Assembly: GCA_003210755.1 (NCBI GenBank)
Contig: QCUL01000012.1
Span: 1 to 64,000 of the forward strand
Direction of reading: 5' to 3'
DNA from: Synechococcus sp. AG-679-C18
GTDB taxonomy: Bacteria > Cyanobacteriota > Cyanobacteriia > PCC-6307 > Cyanobiaceae
Length of the DNA stretch: 64,000 bases
Below are positions 20,402 to 30,805 of this stretch, in pieces (the first letter of the stretch is position 1; each line of letters opens with the position of its first letter). Both the position numbers and the translations under genes were made by a program. The notes beneath the pieces are model-generated. The model saw only the letters and a program-made list of their open reading frames with translations. It made no database searches and was not told the origin of the DNA.

Positions 20402-22339
20402 ATGGCTGTGAATGAATGCTTTGACCTGATTGTGGTGGGCGCAGGCCACGCTGGCTGCGAAGCCGCGATCACTGCGGCACGGCTTGGCCTCAACACTGCA
20501 CTTTTCACTCTCAATCTCGACCGGATCGCCTGGCAGCCCTGCAACCCTGCCGTGGGCGGACCAGCCAAAAGCCAACTTGTGCATGAAGTGGATGCTCTTG
20601 GTGGTGTGATCGGACGCCTGGCCGATGCCACCGCCATCCAGAAACGCGTTCTGAATGCCAGTCGCGGCCCTGCGGTTTGGGCCCTGCGCGCCCAGACCGA
20701 CAAGCGCCTCTACTCACGCCAGATGCTGCATCTGCTGCAACACACTCCCAACCTCGCCCTGCGCGAGGCGATGGTGACAGGCCTCGAGGTGACGGGCGAT
20801 CCAGATCAACCAGGGGAGGCTCGGATCGAAGGCATTCGCACCTATTTCGGCAGCGTCTATCGAGCCAAAGCGGTGGTGCTTACTGCCGGCACTTTTCTTG
20901 GCGGTCGTATCTGGGTAGGGCATCAATCGATGGCTGCAGGACGCGCCGGGGAACAAGCCGCTGAAGGCCTAACCGAAGCACTAAAGAACCTGGGATTCCA
21001 TACTGACAGGCTTAAAACCGGCACTCCCGCCCGCGTTGATCGACGCAGCATTGCGCTCGACCAACTCGAAGAGCAACCAAGTGATGCCGATGACCGCTTC
21101 TTTTCCTTTGACCCAGAGGCCTGGGTCAGCGGCGAGCAGATGAGCTGTCACCTCACTCGCACCACCGCTGCCACCCATCAGCTGATCCGCGACAATCTCC
21201 ATCTCACTGCGATCTACGGCGGTGTAATTGACAGCAAAGGCCCGCGCTACTGCCCCTCGATCGAAGACAAGATCGTGCGCTTTGCCGACAAAGAATCCCA
21301 TCAAATCTTCCTGGAACCAGAAGGTCGAGACACCCCTGAGATTTACGTGCAGGGCTTCTCCACCGGCCTGCCAGAGCCGATTCAGCTTGCGCTGCTGCGC
21401 ACCCTCCCTGGCTTGGAGCAATGCGTGATGCTCAGACCGGCCTACTCCGTTGATTACGACTATCTCCCCGCCACCCAACTCAACCCCTCATTGGAAACCA
21501 AACGCGTGCGGGGACTCTTTAGTGCCGGGCAACTCAACGGCACCACCGGGTACGAGGAGGCCGCGGCCCAGGGTCTCGTCGCTGGCCTCAACGCAGCTCG
21601 TCTTATCGGAGGCCAGGAACCAGTGCACTTCCCAAGAGAAAACAGCTACATGGGAACAATGATCGACGATCTGGTGAGCCAAGACCTGCGTGAGCCCTAC
21701 CGGGTGTTGACCAGCCGCAGTGAATACCGCCTGGTGCTGCGTGGTGACAATGCCGATCGACGCCTCACCCCCCTAGGCCGTGAGCTTGGACTCATTGACG
21801 ATCGCCGTTGGCAATTGTTCAACGACAAACTCACCGCCATGGAGACCGAAAAAAAACGGTTGGAGACCGTTCGGCTCAAAGTCAGCGATCCCGTAGCAGC
21901 ATCGATCGAGCACGAGAGCGGAGCGCCGATTAAAGGATCGATCACCCTCGCCGACCTGTTGCGCCGATCGGGCGTGCACACCGCTGATCTCGTGCGTCAT
22001 GGCCTGGCCGATCCTGAGCTTCCTCTCCCCGTTAGGGAGGGCGCAGAAATCGACATCAAATACAGCGGCTATCTGCAGCGCCAGCAGCAACAGATTGACC
22101 AGGTGAAACGCCAGGGCCTGCGCAAACTCCCGAGCCATTTTGATTACGCCAGCATCGGCACTTTGTCTCGAGAAGCTCGCGAAAAACTGGCCGCAATCCA
22201 ACCCACCACCCTGGGGCAAGCCTCACACATTCCAGGTGTAAGCCCGGCGGATCTCACGGCCCTGCTGGTTTGGCTCGAGCTGCAACAGCGTCGCTCCAGG
22301 GCAAGTGAAAACCTCGCCAGCACAGCCAGCTCTCGATAG
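20402..22339 (+). CDS. mnmG: tRNA uridine-5-carboxymethylaminomethyl modification enzyme MnmG (GidA)
   Basis: 645 residues, full length. The N-terminal FAD-binding motif is [12 protein letters not shown]. The signature [21 protein letters not shown] and the second family motif, [20 protein letters not shown], are present, as is [17 protein letters not shown]. With MnmE it modifies the wobble U34 of certain tRNAs. The preceding AT-rich island separates it from dnaB. Confidence 0.97.
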   Translation: MAVNECFDLIVVGAGHAGCEAAITAARLGLNTALFTLNLDRIAWQPCNPAVGGPAKSQLVHEVDALGGVIGRLADATAIQKRVLNASRGPAVWALRAQTDKRLYSRQMLHLLQHTPNLALREAMVTGLEVTGDPDQPGEARIEGIRTYFGSVYRAKAVVLTAGTFLGGRIWVGHQSMAAGRAGEQAAEGLTEALKNLGFHTDRLKTGTPARVDRRSIALDQLEEQPSDADDRFFSFDPEAWVSGEQMSCHLTRTTAATHQLIRDNLHLTAIYGGVIDSKGPRYCPSIEDKIVRFADKESHQIFLEPEGRDTPEIYVQGFSTGLPEPIQLALLRTLPGLEQCVMLRPAYSVDYDYLPATQLNPSLETKRVRGLFSAGQLNGTTGYEEAAAQGLVAGLNAARLIGGQEPVHFPRENSYMGTMIDDLVSQDLREPYRVLTSRSEYRLVLRGDNADRRLTPLGRELGLIDDRRWQLFNDKLTAMETEKKRLETVRLKVSDPVAASIEHESGAPIKGSITLADLLRRSGVHTADLVRHGLADPELPLPVREGAEIDIKYSGYLQRQQQQIDQVKRQGLRKLPSHFDYASIGTLSREAREKLAAIQPTTLGQASHIPGVSPADLTALLVWLELQQRRSRASENLASTASSR

Positions 22340-22363
22340 CGTTGCTTGATCGAAAGGTAAGCA

Positions 22364-23077
22364 GTGCCATCTCGCCCCTCCACCTCTAAGGCGTACTGGA
22401 ATCTGCGCGCTGAACAGGTGATGGATCGTGTCTTCAATGAAGCTGAGCCCTCGCTGCAAACCGCGAAGATCCGAGTGGATCCGATGCCAGATCCAGTGAT
22501 CAATCCAGTTCCGGATCCCTTACTAAAGACGCAACGCAGCCTGCCGCCTTGGCAGCAGCTGACCCTGATTGGAATCACCCTCGGCGCCTTGTTGTCCAGT
22601 GCCTGGATGGCACGCAACTGGCACCTTTCCCAGCAAGCCCTCCATCGGGAGCGCAATCTGGCCCTGATTGAAAAGTTCAAAACCCGCGAGAGTCCCTCCC
22701 CCATCTCAGAGCCACGCCAACCTGAGGTGATCGCAACACTGCCAAACCTCGAGCCGCTCACCCTTCCGCTGAGCACGGCCATCGCTCCAGCTACCAGCAG
22801 CTTGTCCGCAGGCCTTTCAAGATCCAGCGCACAGTCATCCGCTGCCGGATCAACTCCTCCTGCGCCAGCTCCAGCAAGTTCACCACTGCTGGTCGGCGTC
22901 GTGCACGCCGAAAACGGTGGATCGGCCATCTTCCAACTGGGTGATCAATCACTGTCTGCAACCCCTGGAGAAAGCATCGGCAACAGTGGCTGGTCCTTGC
23001 TCAGCCTCTCCAGCACTGGTGCCGTGATTGAACGCAATGGTCAACGCCAATCCCTCACGGTTGGAGGTGCCTTCTGA
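22364..23077 (+). CDS. Membrane-anchored protein with GspC/PulC-like C-terminal domain (tentative)
   Basis: 237 residues from GTG 22364, 24 bases after mnmG. A cytoplasmic N-terminus is followed by one membrane span (LTLIGITLGALLSSAWMARN, about residues 65-85). A Pro/Ser/Ala-rich linker then leads to a C-terminal beta domain, LLVGVVHAENGGSAIFQLGD, ending VIERNGQRQSLTVGG. That C-terminal pattern is like the HR domain of type II secretion GspC or pilus PilP proteins. A role in a pilus or secretion system is a guess. Its stop overlaps the start of the next gene. Confidence 0.6.
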   Translation: MPSRPSTSKAYWNLRAEQVMDRVFNEAEPSLQTAKIRVDPMPDPVINPVPDPLLKTQRSLPPWQQLTLIGITLGALLSSAWMARNWHLSQQALHRERNLALIEKFKTRESPSPISEPRQPEVIATLPNLEPLTLPLSTAIAPATSSLSAGLSRSSAQSSAAGSTPPAPAPASSPLLVGVVHAENGGSAIFQLGDQSLSATPGESIGNSGWSLLSLSSTGAVIERNGQRQSLTVGGAF

Positions 23078-23679
23078 CCTCATCATCAGAACTTCTGGCT
23101 TCTCCCACCTGCCTATGGGAGGCACCCGCTGGAACAGTTGTGGCCGGCGACAACCCTGGAGAACTACCAGGTCCCTGGCGGCTGATGCTCTTAGGAGACG
23201 GCAGCCCAACCAGGCATCTTCGCCTCCTCACTGGACATCCTGTGACCGTGCAATTGATCGCCATGGCAGCGGAACCGCAGGGTGATGCAGCAACTGGCTG
23301 CCCCCAGGAAGTTCAAGAACTCACGCCCCCACTTCTGCGCCGTCAGGTGTGGTTGAGCTGCAGGGAGCAAACCTTGGCCTGGGCAGAAAGTTGGTGGAAC
23401 CAGGACGAAGCCAACCAGCACCTTCAAGATCGGAACCTACCGATCTGGCTCAGCCTCACACAAGGTCGCTCTGAGCTCTTCCGCGAGGTGGATGGCTTAG
23501 CTCTGGTGAGTGAACCATGGCTCGAACAACGGTTTGGTCAATCCGGACCTTTTTGGAGTCGCCACTACCGTTTTTTTCGTCAAGGACGCGAGCTCACGGT
23601 GATTCGCGAAGTGTTTAGTCCGGCTTTGGAACAATGGCTTGGGGCCAACCCACGCGAACCGCTTCACCTCTCAAGATGA
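23074..23679 (+). CDS. Chorismate lyase (UbiC-like, DUF98 family)
   Basis: Cyanobacterial chorismate-pyruvate lyase type protein. Its blocks are WRLMLLGDGSPTRHLRLLTG, WLSCREQTLAWAESWWN, then PIWLSL, RSELFREVDGL and GPFWSRHYRFFRQGRELTVI. The product, 4-hydroxybenzoate, starts plastoquinone synthesis. Family-like coding sequence (LLASPTCLWEAPAGT) extends upstream of the first usual start, GTG 23140. The only plausible start there is CTG 23074, six bases after GGAGG (23063-23067) and overlapping the preceding TGA as CTGA. The conservative coordinates would be 23140-23679. Confidence 0.82.
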   Translation: MTSSSELLASPTCLWEAPAGTVVAGDNPGELPGPWRLMLLGDGSPTRHLRLLTGHPVTVQLIAMAAEPQGDAATGCPQEVQELTPPLLRRQVWLSCREQTLAWAESWWNQDEANQHLQDRNLPIWLSLTQGRSELFREVDGLALVSEPWLEQRFGQSGPFWSRHYRFFRQGRELTVIREVFSPALEQWLGANPREPLHLSR

Positions 23680-23763
23680 AAAGACAGTCTCTTGATTGGG
23701 TTCACGGAAGACGCTTGCGATCGATCATGAATTCGGGATCATTCCACTAGTTGCGAAGGTTCC

Positions 23764-24198
23764 ATGACGCAGACCCGGTGGCTGACCCTCTCCAACCTCG
23801 GAACCAGATTTGGGCTCTCGAAATTGCTTTGTGTCCTGGCTCTGGAGCGCCACGGATTGAGCGATCGCAGCGGACAACCAACGCAAGCAGCACTAAAAAT
23901 TGGCGCTGTCCAGCAGAGCAAAGCTCCCAACCAAAGTTGTTCCAATTTGTGGAATGTTGAAGTGTGCACAGCCGTTCTCTGCTCGTCTGGCTATCGCCCC
24001 GTCAGTCGCATCGAACACATTTCACAGTGGGTTTCACTGCTCGAAGCCATGGAACAAGGATCGTCATCGCTTCTAACGAGCCCTGATCAAATGGCAGAAG
24101 ATCTGCCATTTGATCTTGTTGAGGAAGTGAACCATCAGCTCAGTAATCGAGGCTCTCGCTTCCTGGTCTCACCTCGCCAAGAGAAACACTGCGCCTGA
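23764..24198 (+). CDS. Hypothetical protein with HTH-like N-terminus
   Basis: 144 residues starting MTQTRWLTLSNLGTRFGLSK, a region that looks like a short winged-helix or HTH element. Several Ser/Cys residues lie in the middle and a helical stretch follows (RIEHISQWVSLLEAMEQG). It converges with the DUF1269 gene, stop against stop (24198 and 24199). A 14-bp perfect inverted repeat lies inside its 3' half (24085-24115). Function unknown. Confidence 0.6.
   Translation: MTQTRWLTLSNLGTRFGLSKLLCVLALERHGLSDRSGQPTQAALKIGAVQQSKAPNQSCSNLWNVEVCTAVLCSSGYRPVSRIEHISQWVSLLEAMEQGSSSLLTSPDQMAEDLPFDLVEEVNHQLSNRGSRFLVSPRQEKHCA
24085..24115. repeat. Perfect 14-bp inverted repeat with a 3-base loop
   Basis: GATCAAATGGCAGA (24085-24098), loop AGA, TCTGCCATTTGATC (24102-24115). 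It lies inside the 3' end of the preceding coding region, 83 bases before a convergent gene pair. It could act as a bidirectional transcription stop or a protein-binding palindrome. There is no U run after it. Confidence 0.8.
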
Positions 24199-24720
24199 TC
24201 AGCCCAGCCTGAGAGCTTCGGCGTGGCGGCGTGCCTTGTCGAGCTGCTCTTTCAGCAGATCCTCATCGGTATGGCTGAGGTTGGTATGAATCAAACGAGC
24301 GTGAGGCGCATGGCGACGCAGCCTTTCAATCACGCGGTCAGGCGTAGCCTCCCGCACCAACAACGCCAAGGCGGCGCTTCCCTCAGGCAGGGTTTCTGCC
24401 AGTTCTTTTAAAAAATTGTCGTTGATACCCATATCGCTGAGGGATCCGGAGGCGGCGCCAGCTCCAGCACCAACCGCGAGACCTAGCAAGGGATTGGCAA
24501 ACACCAAACCAATCAACAAACCCCAGAAGCTGCCGCCCATCGCCCCAGCGGCCGTCATATTGATCGCCTGACGCAAATGAACATGGCCATCCTCTCCATG
24601 TTCAAGAACCACCGCATCCTCAAGGGCAATGAGATGCTCTTGCTGAATAGTGACTAACTCACGACGTACCTCCTCTGCTTCTTCAGCCTTGGGGAAGCCC
24701 ACAACCACCAGATTGCTCAT
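24199..24720 (-). CDS. DUF1269-family membrane protein
   Basis: 173 residues. It shows the family's layout: an N-terminal VVVGFPKAEEAEEVRREL segment, a Gly-rich hydrophobic region (GAMGGSFWGLLIGLVFANPL, AVGAGAGAASGSL) and DMGINDNFLKELAETLPEGS. The C-terminus is charged and helical. Members are small membrane proteins, often stress associated, with no known biochemical role. ATG 24720 follows an A-rich leader. Confidence 0.85.
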   Translation of the reverse strand: MSNLVVVGFPKAEEAEEVRRELVTIQQEHLIALEDAVVLEHGEDGHVHLRQAINMTAAGAMGGSFWGLLIGLVFANPLLGLAVGAGAGAASGSLSDMGINDNFLKELAETLPEGSAALALLVREATPDRVIERLRRHAPHARLIHTNLSHTDEDLLKEQLDKARRHAEALRLG

Positions 24721-24767
24721 AAAAAAAAACTCTTTAATAAAAGACTAGAGATCATTGGAAACTTTAT

Positions 24768-25277
24768 TTAGTTCCTTCGTCGGCTGGAGCGAGGCAGTGG
24801 ACGTTTAGTGGGGCCTCGTGACAAGCGCTGCGATGTCTCATCGTTAGCTTGTTCCCTTGAGGCAGTCACTGAGGATGCAGCCGAACGTGACCAGCGCTCC
24901 ACACGGAAGCTGTCATCATCGGGCCAGCTGTCATCGTCGATGGGCGTCGGTTGAGGTGCAGGCAGAACGGCCTGACGGCGTGAGATCGCATCAAGGGGAC
25001 GCTTACGACTCGTTGCAACTGGAACCTCCTGCCCCATTGAGGTTGGAACTGGATCCCGCCAGTCTTCTTCCTCATCCATCAGCCAATCGATCTTGTCTCC
25101 CACCCAGCGACCGACTGTTTCCAAATCCATAGGGGAACGCGACCCACTCCCGTTGCGGCGTCCAGGCCTCGTACCGGCAACACCATCCACGAATTGACGT
25201 CCGGTTTCAATCCATTGTTCAAAGCGCCGATCGTTGTGATCGTGGCTGCGCTGCCTCGGCTGAAAACGTCCGTCCAT
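24768..25277 (-). CDS. Hypothetical Arg/Ser/Asp-rich protein
   Basis: 169 residues. A conserved-looking core (TVGRWVGDKIDWLMDEEEDW) is set between disordered, Arg-, Ser- and Asp-rich tails. There are no membrane spans and no catalytic motif. It lies 47 bases upstream of the DUF1269 gene and 9 bases after a 31-codon frame on the same strand, so it may share their transcript. Confidence 0.6.
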   Translation of the reverse strand: MDGRFQPRQRSHDHNDRRFEQWIETGRQFVDGVAGTRPGRRNGSGSRSPMDLETVGRWVGDKIDWLMDEEEDWRDPVPTSMGQEVPVATSRKRPLDAISRRQAVLPAPQPTPIDDDSWPDDDSFRVERWSRSAASSVTASREQANDETSQRLSRGPTKRPLPRSSRRRN

Positions 25278-25286
25278 GTCCTGACA

Positions 25287-25382
25287 CTAACGACGTCGCT
25301 GCTGCAGCCAACGCTCTCGTTGCCAACCAATCAACGCGATTGACACCCCGCCAGCCTCTAAGACCCAAAGAAACAAATCCAT
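25287..25382 (-). CDS. 31-residue single-span membrane peptide
   Basis: ATG 25382 follows the SprT-like gene stop (25384-25386) after one base, indicating translational coupling. The peptide has one hydrophobic segment (LFLWVLEAGGVSIALIGW) and a basic tail (RERWLQQRRR), a layout usual for small membrane peptides. No family recognised. Confidence 0.4.
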   Translation of the reverse strand: MDLFLWVLEAGGVSIALIGWQRERWLQQRRR

Positions 25383-25383
25383 C

Positions 25384-25932
25384 TCAATCCTTGGAGGGGG
25401 CAGGTACAAAACTGAGCAAACAACTGACATGCCACTGACCGCCATGATGCCGATCACAACACAACCGGCAAGCCGCCTGTCTGACTCGGCGCCGATAAGG
25501 CGAACGGTGCCCACAGAGAGGGCAGACAGCGATCCAGCGAGGAGGCCTCTGAGCAACGGGAAACCGATGGCGAATGCTCACCTTGAAACGTGTTTGTGCG
25601 GCATTAATCGCCTCCATCTGAGCTCGGAAGCAAGGGCCATGACTTTCCCGTTGCCTCAAGATCAGATCAACCCAGGCATGAATCATTTCATGGCAAAGAG
25701 TGCTCTCGGTGGCGCTGCGCGGCAATGGATCCAGCAATGGTCTGGACAGCACGATTTCTCGTCCAAGCGGAGGTGCAACAGACCTCCCACGGCGATAGAA
25801 ACCTGCCGTTGTCCGCATCCGTCCATCACTCCAACGCACTGCAACTAAAGGCTTAGTGCCCTCCACAAGACAGCCATCAAAGTGTTCTCGATTGAGCCTG
25901 TGAAACAGCGGCAGCAGCGGCTCGAGTGGCAT
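25384..25932 (-). CDS. SprT-like zinc metallopeptidase domain protein
   Basis: 182 residues from ATG 25932 (MPLEPLLPLFHRLN); a longer frame to 26013 is less likely. The zinc-binding helix is TLCHEMIHAWVDL (HExxH), and a zinc-ribbon-like C-terminus has C-x2-C pairs (VCPLCGHRSPY and ACRLCCDRHHGG). SprT/Spartan proteins cleave DNA-protein cross-links in eukaryotes; the bacterial role is unclear. It is followed immediately by a 31-codon membrane peptide. Confidence 0.85.
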   Translation of the reverse strand: MPLEPLLPLFHRLNREHFDGCLVEGTKPLVAVRWSDGRMRTTAGFYRRGRSVAPPLGREIVLSRPLLDPLPRSATESTLCHEMIHAWVDLILRQRESHGPCFRAQMEAINAAQTRFKVSIRHRFPVAQRPPRWIAVCPLCGHRSPYRRRVRQAACRLCCDRHHGGQWHVSCLLSFVPAPSKD

Positions 25933-26021
25933 GAGGACTAAAAAAGAACCCAGACAGGACGAAAGTCGGCCCAGTCTGCCTCGGTCCTGCATGCAGTCAG
26001 TCAGAATCTGCACTCATTCGG

Positions 26022-26450
26022 ATGCACCCGATGGAACTGGGTCTGGTTCGCGAAATCGGAAGTAAGGCTTTGTTAGCCGGCGGTGGAGCGTTGCTGCTCT
26101 ACTGGACAATCACGGCGGTGAAGCTGGTGCTCAGCGCCCGTGGCATTAATCCTTTGATCAAGCAGTTTTTCACGCAAGTGGCAGCTGGCCGAATCGATGC
26201 CGCTTACTTACTGACCACCAAGAACTATCGACAGCATGTCAATCGCCAGCAGTTCATTCGCTACTTGGCTGGCTTGAAATTGAATCGCTTCCGCAATTTG
26301 AAGTCAGGGCGTCCGCGGCTGCAGGAAGGCAACATCATCCTCACCGTGAAATTGATCGCGGAAGACAAAGAAGAGATGCCTTTGGATTTCACCTTCATCA
26401 AAATGGATGATTCCTGGAGGATCGAGAGAATTGTGGCTGTAAACAGCTGA
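26022..26450 (+). CDS. Hypothetical membrane-anchored NTF2-like protein
   Basis: 142 residues; an alternative ATG lies at 26031. A membrane span near residues 15-35 (ALLAGGGALLLYWTITAVKL) is followed by a domain with FFTQVAAGRIDAAYLLTTKN, LKLNRFRNLKSGRPRLQEG and DDSWRIERIVA. That arrangement matches DUF4864/NTF2-like folds found in secreted or membrane proteins of unknown role. It ends 7 bases before ligA, so the pair may be cotranscribed. Confidence 0.6.
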   Translation: MHPMELGLVREIGSKALLAGGGALLLYWTITAVKLVLSARGINPLIKQFFTQVAAGRIDAAYLLTTKNYRQHVNRQQFIRYLAGLKLNRFRNLKSGRPRLQEGNIILTVKLIAEDKEEMPLDFTFIKMDDSWRIERIVAVNS

Positions 26451-26454
26451 GTGA

Positions 26455-28554
<2,100 letters not shown>

Positions 28555-28568
28555 GCAACCAATTAGGC

Positions 28569-29684
28569 ATGCAAAGCCTTTTTCAGAATCTGTTTGGGAG
28601 TCTCTCAGGGGAGTGGAAGCTGAATCTGGAAACGCAGGTCCCCAGAAACGACCTTTACAAAAGCCGCATCGCCTCCTCAAGACCAACTCTGGGCTTCTTT
28701 TTGCTCCTGATCTGTTCTGCAGTCATTGCAACGCTGGGCTTGATCTCTAACAGCTCCGCTGTCGTGATTGGCGCCATGATCGTTGCACCTTTGATGGATC
28801 CGATCCTGAGCCTGGCGTTTGGCCTCGCGATTTCTAATAACAAATTGGTGAAAAGATCAGCCATCACGGTGATCATTGGCGTGATCACCGTGATTGCCAC
28901 CGCAACCCTTCTTGGCTGGATTCTCGATGCGAGTGAGGTGAACCGAGAGATCTACAGCCGTACCGCACCCAATTTGATCGACTTAGGCATCGCAGTTGCT
29001 GCAGCCATCGCCGGATCGTTCACACTCACCCGGGATCGACTGTCCAATTCGATTGCAGGAGTAGCCATCGCTGTAGCCCTCGTCCCACCGCTGTGTGTCT
29101 GCGGGATCGGACTGAGCATGGGCAAAGAAGTCATTGCTGTCTTCGGCCGAGGGAGTGTTGCTGGGCTGAGCAATCAGATCTCGGAAGGGTCATTTTTACT
29201 CTTCCTAGCCAATCTAATCGGCATCACCTTTGCCAGCCTGATGATGTTTTTGCTGCAGCGTTATGGCTCGATTCGCCGCAGCTGGCGCAACCTACTCGCT
29301 TGGCTAGGCCTGCTAGGCCTGCTTTGCATCCCCTTGGCGTCATCACTTCACGACTTCAGCGTTCGCCAGAACATTGATGCTGAATTTGTCAGATTTAAAG
29401 CTGGACGCGTCAAGCAATTCAAGATGACTGAAAGAAACCCATACCTCTGGAAAAAAGTAAAATTGCTCTACAGCAATGTTCGCGTTATTAACAACAATGC
29501 CACAATTGAGCTTGTACTCACTGCACAAGAAGGATTGATTACCCAACCAGTCGTTGACGACCTACATCATGAAATAATCACGCGCTCAAGAAAGGATTAT
29601 GGCATTGACGCAATCAGCATCAATATCAGCGTCATCCCCAACCAAATCTTCAAATACAATATTACGAAAGGCCAACAATCATGA
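28569..29684 (+). CDS. DUF389-family membrane protein (TIGR00341)
   Basis: 371 residues. An N-terminal soluble part leads into five or more membrane segments, with the hallmark SNSSAVVIGAMIVAPLMDPI near residue 60 and LSNSIAGVAIAVALVPPLCV near residue 160. The C-terminal 100 residues are soluble. The family is of unknown function. It starts 14 bases after ligA and its stop overlaps a small frame (ATGA). Confidence 0.9.
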   Translation: MQSLFQNLFGSLSGEWKLNLETQVPRNDLYKSRIASSRPTLGFFLLLICSAVIATLGLISNSSAVVIGAMIVAPLMDPILSLAFGLAISNNKLVKRSAITVIIGVITVIATATLLGWILDASEVNREIYSRTAPNLIDLGIAVAAAIAGSFTLTRDRLSNSIAGVAIAVALVPPLCVCGIGLSMGKEVIAVFGRGSVAGLSNQISEGSFLLFLANLIGITFASLMMFLLQRYGSIRRSWRNLLAWLGLLGLLCIPLASSLHDFSVRQNIDAEFVRFKAGRVKQFKMTERNPYLWKKVKLLYSNVRVINNNATIELVLTAQEGLITQPVVDDLHHEIITRSRKDYGIDAISINISVIPNQIFKYNITKGQQS

Positions 29685-29839
29685 CTTCGCCAAAAGTCTT
29701 TCGCTGGGTTAAAACAGAATGCGGGCGTACCAAATATCTTGATCTAGCCGCAAGATCAGGATATTTGGCGAAACTACGCCTTTACTGGTTTGTGCTAGTT
29801 GCGGCCCTTCGGGACATAAATTTGCCCAGTCCAGACTAA
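29681..29839 (+). CDS. Candidate 52-residue protein overlapping the DUF389 stop
   Basis: ATG 29681 overlaps the preceding TGA (ATGA), the usual form of translational coupling. The 52-codon frame ends at 29837-29839. It encodes a basic N-terminus and one hydrophobic segment (KLRLYWFVLVAAL). A strong hairpin (29724-29780) lies inside it, which offers a competing explanation. No family recognised. Confidence 0.3.
   Translation: MTSPKVFRWVKTECGRTKYLDLAARSGYLAKLRLYWFVLVAALRDINLPSPD
29724..29780 (+). other. Long stable hairpin, 22 base pairs with one bulge
   Basis: Inner stem: CCAAATATCTTGATCT (29730-29745) pairs with 29753-29768 (15 Watson-Crick pairs and one G-U) across a 7-base loop. Outer stem: GGCGTA (29724-29729) pairs with TACGCC (29775-29780) after a 6-base bulge. 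No U run follows. It could be a terminator-like, processing or regulatory RNA element. From 29840 to 30074 the sequence is AT-rich and no gene is seen. Confidence 0.75.
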
Positions 29840-30074
29840 GGCTTAAAAGACTTGAAGCTGCCTTAAATCGCTTCTCCTATTTAAACGAATCATGAGCCAC
29901 CAGATCCGAGTCAAGGCAATAGCATAGTTTTCAAACCTTTGATATTTACTAATTCAACACAAACAAATAATGCATATAGCTTTATAAGCAATAAATTATA
30001 AAGTAATTAATTTCGCCTAATTTATATCTTCAAAAGTAACATCTCCATCGTCTGGAATCTTCAAATCAAATCAG

Positions 30075-30695
30075 TCAAGACTTCATTTGTTCATCAGCCA
30101 AGGCACGCTGTGCTGCTCGACCAACCAACCAAACCACGGCGACCGTGGCCAGCACTCCCACCACTCGCAGGATCCAAGCCTCAGCAGAGGCTTCCCCCGC
30201 TAGTACGTCGCCAAAGCGGGCCACATCACCCGCCAAGGCCCCCAATGCACAAAACAGAACGGTTCCCGGAAGAATCCCAATCAGGCCAATGTTGTAGTCG
30301 CGCAGGCTCACCTCACTGAGGCCATAGGCCAAGTTCAGCAAGGAAAAGGGAAAGGCTGGGGATAAACGCGTCAGCAGTACAAGCTTGAGCCCCTCTCGAC
30401 TCACGGCCCTCTCAACAGCTTGCAGTTTCGGGAATTGGGTTAAACGCTTGCTAGTCCAATCCCGCAACCAGGACCGGCCAAGAAGAAAAGCCGCCTCTGC
30501 ACCAAGACAGGCCCCCACAAACACAATCAAACTTCCCCACCAGGTTCCATAGAGGGCTCCGGCAAGCATCGATGCCCAGACGCCTGGGAGAAGGAGCGTC
30601 ACCCAAATGGCGTAGAGCGGAATGAACACCACTCCACCCAGCGGAGTACGAAGCCAACCCATCAATGGCTCGAACCAGGACAACCCCTCAATCAT
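30075..30695 (-). CDS. TVP38/TMEM64 (DedA-like, VTT domain) membrane protein
   Basis: 206 residues with five or six hydrophobic segments. The VTT domain signature is GALYGTWWGSLIVFVGACLG, followed by EAAFLLGRSW and LSPAFPFSLLNLAYGLSEVS. Members act in membrane lipid or polyprenyl-phosphate handling; the cyanobacterial substrate is unknown. It is divergent from the solute-binding protein gene at 30806. Confidence 0.9.
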   Translation of the reverse strand: MIEGLSWFEPLMGWLRTPLGGVVFIPLYAIWVTLLLPGVWASMLAGALYGTWWGSLIVFVGACLGAEAAFLLGRSWLRDWTSKRLTQFPKLQAVERAVSREGLKLVLLTRLSPAFPFSLLNLAYGLSEVSLRDYNIGLIGILPGTVLFCALGALAGDVARFGDVLAGEASAEAWILRVVGVLATVAVVWLVGRAAQRALADEQMKS

Positions 30696-30805
30696 TGTTT
30701 CAACCTCAACCTTGGTCGAAATCCCATGCTGACTCTTTTAACCCTAAACAAATCAGCACTGGCTTTCTAGCTGAAATAATGCAGTGACATCCTTGGGAAG
30801 GCGTA

